Position numbers and translations under genes: made by a program
Shown here: one piece after another, positions 6,469 through 10,173 of the stretch
Numbering within the stretch: the stretch's first letter is position 1
How the letters are laid out: each line of letters begins with the position of its first letter
Assembly (NCBI GenBank): GCA_031290405.1
Contig: JAITNO010000087.1
Span: forward strand, 1 to 10,173
Origin: Spirochaetaceae bacterium
Lineage (GTDB): Bacteria; Spirochaetota; Spirochaetia; Treponematales; Breznakiellaceae
Reading direction: 5' to 3'
Length of the DNA stretch: 10,173 nucleotides
The notes under the pieces: model-generated
Database searches by the model: none
The model's input: only the letters and a program-made list of their open reading frames with translations
What the model was told of the DNA's origin: nothing

Positions 6469-7251
6469 CTACAGACGGTACTTTTGAATCAGGCCGGCGA
6501 TGGTGCCGTCGGCCAGCCACTTGACCACCAGAGCGTCCACGAATGCGGCAAGCTCTTTGTTGTCAAACTTCGTGGCGACGCCGTAAGGCTGCGGCGCAAA
6601 CGCGTCCGGCAGAATCTGCGTCGTCGCGTCAAGGTAGCCATTCAAAATCGACTTGTCGACCGAGAACGCGTCGACGCGCCCCGAATCCAGCGCCGCCTTG
6701 ATCTCAGGATACGTGGCAAACTCCGAAAAGTTCACCGTAACGCCCAGAGCCTTGCCCCCGTCCTCGATGGCCTTCCTGCTCGTCGCTGACTGCGCCACGC
6801 CGATGGTCTTGCCGTTTAAGTCTTTAAGCCCCTCGTAGCCGGGCTCCTTCTTCACCAGCAAGCCCACGGCGTCCGTGTAGTAGGGCGTCGAGAAGTTGTA
6901 GGTAAGCTTGCGCTCCTCGGTAACCGTGAACGTGGCGACAATCATGTCCAGCTCGCCGTTGTCGATAAGCGGCCCGCGCGTCTTCGCCGTAACCGGCGTA
7001 AACTGAACCTTCGACGCATCGCCCAGGATCTCCTTTGCCAGCAAGCCGGCAAGCTCAATCTCGAACCCCTTGTAGGAGTTCGTCGCATTGTCCAATTGCC
7101 CAAAACCGGGGACGTCGGACTTGACCCCCGCCTTCAGCACACCCGCCTGTTTAATCGCGTCAACGCCCTGTGCCTTACACGCGATAAAACCGTTCGCTAC
7201 GATGATGAGCGCCACGCCCATCATCACCGTCATCTTTGTGGTTAATTTCAT
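6469..7251 (-). CDS. Amino acid-binding lipoprotein, PEB1a-like (probable aspartate/glutamate)
   Basis: The periplasmic receptor of the ABC importer (SBP family 3). The ATG at 7251 has a GGAGG ribosome-binding site and gives a signal peptide ending GFIA-Cys25, a relaxed spirochaete-type lipobox, so the protein is probably a lipid-anchored 260-residue precursor. Motifs match the PEB1a group closely by memory: AGVKSDVPGFG (41-51), YKGFEIELAGLLAKEILGD (60-78), AKTRGPLIDNGELD (89-102), ATFTVTEERK (106-115), NFSTPYYTDAVGLLVKK (119-135), GVAQSAT (151-157) and ALDSGRVDAFSVDKS (187-201). PEB1a of Campylobacter binds aspartate and glutamate, so that substrate is inferred. A longer reading from 7284 lacks a ribosome-binding site. 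It lies 75 bases downstream of the ATPase gene, behind a hairpin that may favour its higher expression. Confidence 0.92.
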   Translation of the reverse strand: MKLTTKMTVMMGVALIIVANGFIACKAQGVDAIKQAGVLKAGVKSDVPGFGQLDNATNSYKGFEIELAGLLAKEILGDASKVQFTPVTAKTRGPLIDNGELDMIVATFTVTEERKLTYNFSTPYYTDAVGLLVKKEPGYEGLKDLNGKTIGVAQSATSRKAIEDGGKALGVTVNFSEFATYPEIKAALDSGRVDAFSVDKSILNGYLDATTQILPDAFAPQPYGVATKFDNKELAAFVDALVVKWLADGTIAGLIQKYRL

Positions 7252-7289
7252 AACAACCTCCGTTGCAACCAAAAATTCATACATCTATC

Positions 7290-7309
7290 GCCGGCACAAC
7301 GCCGCCGGC
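7290..7309. repeat. Intergenic hairpin between ATPase and binding-protein genes
   Basis: Two copies of GCCGGC (7290-7295 and 7304-7309), each self-complementary, can pair across an 8-base loop. The hairpin lies in the only sizeable gap of the transport operon, directly upstream of the binding-protein ribosome-binding site. In ABC operons such hairpins often protect the binding-protein message or partly terminate, so that the receptor is made in excess. No T run follows immediately, so an mRNA-stability role is more plausible than termination. This role is inferred. Confidence 0.5.
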
Positions 7310-7326
7310 ACATTTCATTCACGCGC

Positions 7327-8052
7327 CTATCGCAATATCTTGCTTAAAAACGCCACCGTCCGCTCATTCCGAGGACGATTGAAGAACGCCTCCGGCTCCC
7401 CCTCCTCCAGAATCGCGCCCTCGTCCAGAAAGACGATGCGGTCCGCCACCTGGCGGGCAAACCCCATCTCGTGCGTTACCACCACCATCGTAATCGCCTC
7501 TTCACCCGAAAGCTTCATCATCACGTCCAGCACCTCCTGAACCATCTCCGGGTCCAGCGACGACGTCGGCTCATCGAAAAGCAAAATCTTTTGCTTTGTC
7601 GCCAGCGCGCGGGCAATCGCGATGCGCTGCTGCTGTCCTCCGGAAAGCATCGACGGATACGCGTCCGCCTTGTTCCGCAGCCCCACCAACCCCAAGTATT
7701 CGTAGGCAATCTCCCGCGCCTCGGAAAGGCTCTTCTTTTGCAGCTTAACCGGCGCCAGCGTAACATTCTGCAAGACCGTCATGTGGGGGTAGAGGTTGAA
7801 TTGCTGAAACACCATCGCGCAGAAGTTCCGCACAATGCGCGTCCGGCTTTTGTGGCACAGCGTCTCGCCGTTAATCTCCACCGCGCCCTCCGTCGGCTCC
7901 TCCAACCCGTTGATGCAGCGGATAAGCGTGCTCTTTCCCGACCCCGACGGACCGATAATCGTAAGCTTTTCGCCCTCCTTCACCACAAGGTCGATGCCCT
8001 TCAAGACGTGCAGATCGCCGAAATATTTATGAACGCCCGTTAACCGTATCAT
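7327..8052 (-). CDS. Polar amino acid ABC transporter ATP-binding protein (GlnQ/GltL family), 241 aa
   Basis: The nucleotide-binding subunit that powers the importer. All motifs are intact: A-loop Tyr10, Walker A GPSGSGKS (34-41), Q-loop FQQFNLYPH (82-90, typical of amino acid importers), signature LSGGQQQR (136-143), Walker B ILLFDE (156-161), D-loop SSLD (164-167) and switch His194 in VVTHEMGFA. The length is that of the family. The ATG at 8052 has an AGAGG ribosome-binding site that lies in a small dyad (CTCTG-CGT-CAGAG, 8064-8076). It is the first gene of the four-gene transport operon and is transcribed divergently from flgK. The ATPase-first order is less usual but known for PEB1-like loci. 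Confidence 0.96.
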   Translation of the reverse strand: MIRLTGVHKYFGDLHVLKGIDLVVKEGEKLTIIGPSGSGKSTLIRCINGLEEPTEGAVEINGETLCHKSRTRIVRNFCAMVFQQFNLYPHMTVLQNVTLAPVKLQKKSLSEAREIAYEYLGLVGLRNKADAYPSMLSGGQQQRIAIARALATKQKILLFDEPTSSLDPEMVQEVLDVMMKLSGEEAITMVVVTHEMGFARQVADRIVFLDEGAILEEGEPEAFFNRPRNERTVAFLSKILR

Positions 8053-8072
8053 GCCGTCGCTACCTCTGCGTC

Positions 8073-8101
8073 AGAGTATGCGAAAACTCGTCCTTACGCA
8101 A
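8073..8101 (-). promoter_or_regulatory. Weak candidate promoter of the transport operon
   Basis: Leftward TTGCGT (8096-8101), a 17-base spacer and TACTCT (8073-8078) have ideal spacing but match the sigma-70 hexamers at only 3 of 6 positions each. The -10 hexamer overlaps the dyad CTCTG-CGT-CAGAG (8064-8076), which also contains the ribosome-binding site. The leader would then be short, about 20 bases. This is the best placed candidate I can see, but it is weak. Confidence 0.25.
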
Positions 8102-8249
8102 GACGCCCGAGGCATCGCCCCAGACTCCCCGCAGCTTGGCGGCCTTCACGGGCGCGACAGAAGCCCCCGACACACGGCTTGGACGGCCCGATACGGGCTC
8201 TGGAGGGCTCAGGCAGGCGGTTTTGGCGCTGCGGCGCGGGGGCCATCCG

Positions 8250-8385
8250 GTATACCGAACACGGCATCCAGTGCACAGAACAAGTCATTCGGTATACCGA
8301 ACGCGGCATTCTGTGCACCGAACAGGTCATTCTGTGCACCGAACGCGGCATCCGGTGCACAGAACACGGCATCCGGTGCACAGAA
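8250..8385. repeat. 21-bp degenerate tandem repeat, six units plus a partial, each starting with a palindrome
   Basis: Units start at 8250, 8271, 8292, 8313, 8334 and 8355, with a partial copy at 8376. Each begins GTATAC (first and third) or GTGCAC (the others), followed by a conserved CGAAC/AGAAC core and a GGCAT or GTCAT end. Units 1/2 and 3/4 share an alternating pattern (GGCAT then GTCAT), so the array looks like a 42-bp repeat built of two 21-bp halves, with the third pair partly converted. Changes at positions 3 and 4 occur together and keep the 6-base palindrome. Because 21 is divisible by 3, the array reads as heptapeptide repeats and stays open in five of six frames, which produces spurious genes. 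Confidence 0.9.
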
Positions 8386-8504
8386 TAAGCTTTCACCCCT
8401 AAGAAGGACTCTTACGCTTGAGGGAAACTCCCTTGCATTCGGGGGGCTTTGACGGCGGTCGCCGGCGTTGGCGTTGCGGGCTCCTCCCCCCCTGGGGCAA
8501 AATT

Positions 8505-8531
8505 TAAGCGCGTTCCTTATGCAGCCGATGA
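8505..8531 (+). promoter_or_regulatory. Sigma-28 (FliA)-type promoter for flgK
   Basis: TAAG (8505-8508), a 15-base spacer and GCCGATGA (8524-8531) match the flagellar sigma-28 consensus TAAA-N15-GCCGATAA at 3 of 4 and 7 of 8 positions with exact spacing. The expected start of transcription lies a few bases downstream, giving a very short leader that still includes the ribosome-binding site GAGGAG (8543-8548), 6 bases before the flgK ATG. Hook-associated protein genes are known late flagellar genes driven by sigma-28 in many bacteria, so site and gene fit each other. Confidence 0.75.
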
Positions 8532-8554
8532 TTAAAGGAGAAGAGGAGCGCAGT

Positions 8555-10173
8555 ATGACATCAACTTTTATGGGGCTGGAGATGGGAAAGCGGGCGGTGA
8601 GCGCCCATGAGCAGGCGCTGCGGGTTACCGGGCACAACCTGTCCAACGTTTCGACGGAGGGCTACTCGCGCCAGCGGGCGGAGTTTGCCACGTTCGACCC
8701 GATTTATCTGCCGGGGCTTAACCGCGCGGAGACCGCCGGGCAGCTGGGGCAGGGCGTCATCGTGAGCCGCATCGAGCGCGTCCGCGACGAGCTGCTGGAC
8801 AAACGCATTGTCGCAGAGGCGGGGAAGGAGGGCTTTTGGCGCGCGCGCGACCCTTACCTTCAACAGATTGACGCCATGTACCTCGAAGTCGGCGACAATT
8901 CGCTGCGGGCGCGGATGCTGGATTTTTGGCAAGGATGGCAGGAGCTTTCCCACAATCCGGCGGATATGCCGCCGCGAACGGCCCTTGTCGCGCGGGGGGA
9001 GAGCCTCGTCGACAGCATCCACGACCGGTTTTTGGGGCTCAAAACGCTGCAAAGCCAGGCAAACGAGGACGTCTATCTGTCCGTCGGCCAGATCAACGAC
9101 CTTTCTCGGCAGATTGCGGCACTGAACGAGACGATAGAGAAGGTGAAGGCCCAGGGCGACGAGCCGAACGACCTTTACGACCGGAGGGATCTCCTCGTCG
9201 ACGCCCTTTCCACGGTGATGAGCGTGAGCGTCGAGCGGCGGGACAGCGATGAATTCATGCTCCACACCGGCGGGGTGATTCTGGTGCAGGGGAAGGTCGC
9301 GCGCTCACTAGAGGTAAAGATCGACGTCGACGCGGAGGGCTACGGGCGCATCACGTGGACCGACACAGGGGCGCTTTTCGAGCCGGCGAAGGAGAGCGGC
9401 AGCCTTTCGGCGCTGCTGGAGCTTCGAGACCAGACCATCGCGCAGGAGATTCAGGTTCTGGACAACATCACGATGAACTTTATCGACCTGGTGAACGAGG
9501 CGCACCGTCCCGGCTACGGCATTAACGGGAGGACGGGGCTCGATTTCTTTACCGAGCGTCATTGGACGACCAACGCGCAGGGCAATTACGACCGAAACGG
9601 GGACGGAGAGTACGATTCCAGCTATATCTTTAGGATGAACGGGGCGAACGCGCTGGAGGAACGCGCGCAAATCGGGCTTGAGGGGACGATCGCCCTTTCG
9701 GCCTCCGGCGGCGCGGACGGCCTGGTGCAGGTTCCCTACTATGCTGAGGACACGGTTGCGGACCTGATTGCCCGCATCAACAATTCCGGCGCCGACGTGG
9801 TAGCCCGCCTGAACCGCGACGGGGTGTTGCAGCTCAAAGGCACCGTGAACGGCGGCGACGCGCCCGACTTTGTCATCCGGCACATCGAGGATTCCGGGCA
9901 TTTCCTGGAAGGCTACGCCGGCGTGCTCGCTTCCAGCGGGCCGGAAGGCGCCTTCGACTGGGGCCGCGCCGACGCGGTTGCCGCGCTTGCGCCGGAGGCG
10001 GGAGGCTATTCAACGGCCCCCGTCGCCCATCCCTCCGGCTGGATCGAGCTGAACCCCGTGCTGGCAAGCGAAGCCGCCTCGATAGCTTCGGGCTACGGTC
10101 AGAACGGCAGGCCGGCGAACCCCGGCAACGGCGACGCGGCGCAGGCGATAGCCGCCATCCAGAACACCCGCGT
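8555..10173 (+). CDS. flgK: Flagellar hook-associated protein FlgK (HAP1), 3' end outside window
   Basis: The reading frame is open from the ATG at 8555 to the window edge (539 codons, no stop), so the gene is partial only because the window ends. FlgK joins the flagellar hook to the filament; in spirochaetes the filament lies in the periplasm. The N-terminus MTSTFMGLEMGKRAVSAHEQ and the signature GHNLSNVSTEGYSRQR (about 27-42) are the conserved FlgK/rod-hook D0 helix region. Further family features are PGQLGQGV-like AGQLGQGVIVSRIERVRD (about 62-79), PNDLYDRRDLLVDALS (about 206-221) and NRNGDGEYDSSYIFR-like DRNGDGEYDSSYIFR (about 347-361), which I associate with treponemal FlgK. The start has a strong GAGGAG ribosome-binding site and a sigma-28 promoter. 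In relatives flgL often follows, which cannot be seen here. No frameshift is apparent in the visible part. Confidence 0.95.
   Translation, partial: MTSTFMGLEMGKRAVSAHEQALRVTGHNLSNVSTEGYSRQRAEFATFDPIYLPGLNRAETAGQLGQGVIVSRIERVRDELLDKRIVAEAGKEGFWRARDPYLQQIDAMYLEVGDNSLRARMLDFWQGWQELSHNPADMPPRTALVARGESLVDSIHDRFLGLKTLQSQANEDVYLSVGQINDLSRQIAALNETIEKVKAQGDEPNDLYDRRDLLVDALSTVMSVSVERRDSDEFMLHTGGVILVQGKVARSLEVKIDVDAEGYGRITWTDTGALFEPAKESGSLSALLELRDQTIAQEIQVLDNITMNFIDLVNEAHRPGYGINGRTGLDFFTERHWTTNAQGNYDRNGDGEYDSSYIFRMNGANALEERAQIGLEGTIALSASGGADGLVQVPYYAEDTVADLIARINNSGADVVARLNRDGVLQLKGTVNGGDAPDFVIRHIEDSGHFLEGYAGVLASSGPEGAFDWGRADAVAALAPEAGGYSTAPVAHPSGWIELNPVLASEAASIASGYGQNGRPANPGNGDAAQAIAAIQNTR

Larger units (their letters stand above)
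8053..8554. other. Divergent intergenic region between transport operon and flgK
   Basis: About 500 bases separate two divergent genes. From left to right it holds the putative leader and promoter of the transport operon (to about 8101), GC-rich sequence without recognisable signals (8102-8249), the 21-bp tandem array (8250 to about 8385), a small hairpin AGGGA-AAC-TCCCT (8421-8433), a C/G-rich block (8484-8497) and the flgK promoter and ribosome-binding site (8505-8548). Several open frames cross it, but they owe their openness to the repeat and resemble nothing I know, so I annotate no gene here. Confidence 0.7.

Noticed and set aside
8250..8385. CRISPR array
   Set aside because: Units are contiguous 21-mers without unique spacers, and no cas genes are nearby.
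8094..8396. Leftward 100-aa heptapeptide-repeat gene (SVHRMPC repeats)
   Set aside because: Four other frames over the same array are equally open, there is no good ribosome-binding site, and no family resemblance. It is kept as a finding on the repeat but not annotated as a gene.
8486..8504. C-run/TGGGG block followed by an A/T stretch as a terminator
   Set aside because: The stem is at most 4 bp and no rightward gene ends before it.
8561..9265. Leftward 234-aa open frame opposite flgK
   Set aside because: The rightward frame encodes FlgK with clear signatures; the leftward one is a shadow.
9308..9901. Leftward 197-aa open frame opposite flgK
   Set aside because: Same reason: it lies wholly within the intact flgK frame and shows no recognisable domain.

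Overview
The window looks like chromosomal DNA from a fairly GC-rich spirochaete, most likely a Treponema or close relative. The main evidence is the partial flagellar hook protein gene flgK at the right end, whose protein reads like treponemal FlgK along its whole visible length. Supporting evidence is an ispF-led cluster of TPR and exported proteins of a spirochaete-like kind and a toxin-antitoxin-like pair of a type I associate with treponemes. The genus call is inference from remembered family sequences, not from a search.

Left end (1-1004): a gene-poor, visibly more AT-rich stretch carries a perfect pentanucleotide tandem array (about 13 copies of GTACC, 63-128). It is followed by a two-gene leftward module: a small putative toxin (562-819) and a ribbon-helix-helix-like putative antitoxin (328-558), with the antitoxin ribosome-binding site inside the end of the toxin gene. 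Behind the module lies a cluster of three perfect short palindromes or hairpins (870-937).

Middle (1005-4862): a tightly packed leftward cluster runs ispF (isoprenoid MEP pathway), an exported TPR protein, an exported beta-rich protein of unknown function, and a membrane-anchored TPR protein. The last three genes overlap at their ends (7 bp and 1 bp), so they are almost certainly co-translated. They look like parts of one envelope-associated assembly of unknown function. A candidate promoter lies upstream of ispF.

Right-middle (5030-8052): a complete leftward polar amino acid ABC importer in the order ATPase, lipoprotein-type binding protein, permease, permease. It ends in a hairpin terminator that overlaps the last stop codon. 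The binding protein reads very like the PEB1a aspartate/glutamate-binding protein of Campylobacter, so acidic amino acid uptake is the likely role.

Right end (8053-10173): a roughly 500-bp divergent intergenic region separates the importer from flgK. It holds a 21-bp tandem array (8250 to about 8385) with a 42-bp higher-order pattern, in which every unit begins with a 6-bp palindrome (GTGCAC or GTATAC). It also holds a good match to a sigma-28 (FliA) flagellar promoter just upstream of flgK. flgK runs rightward off the window without a stop. I did not find a clearly new defence or mobile system. The best leads are the 21-bp array, the ispF-linked envelope cluster and the toxin-antitoxin module.
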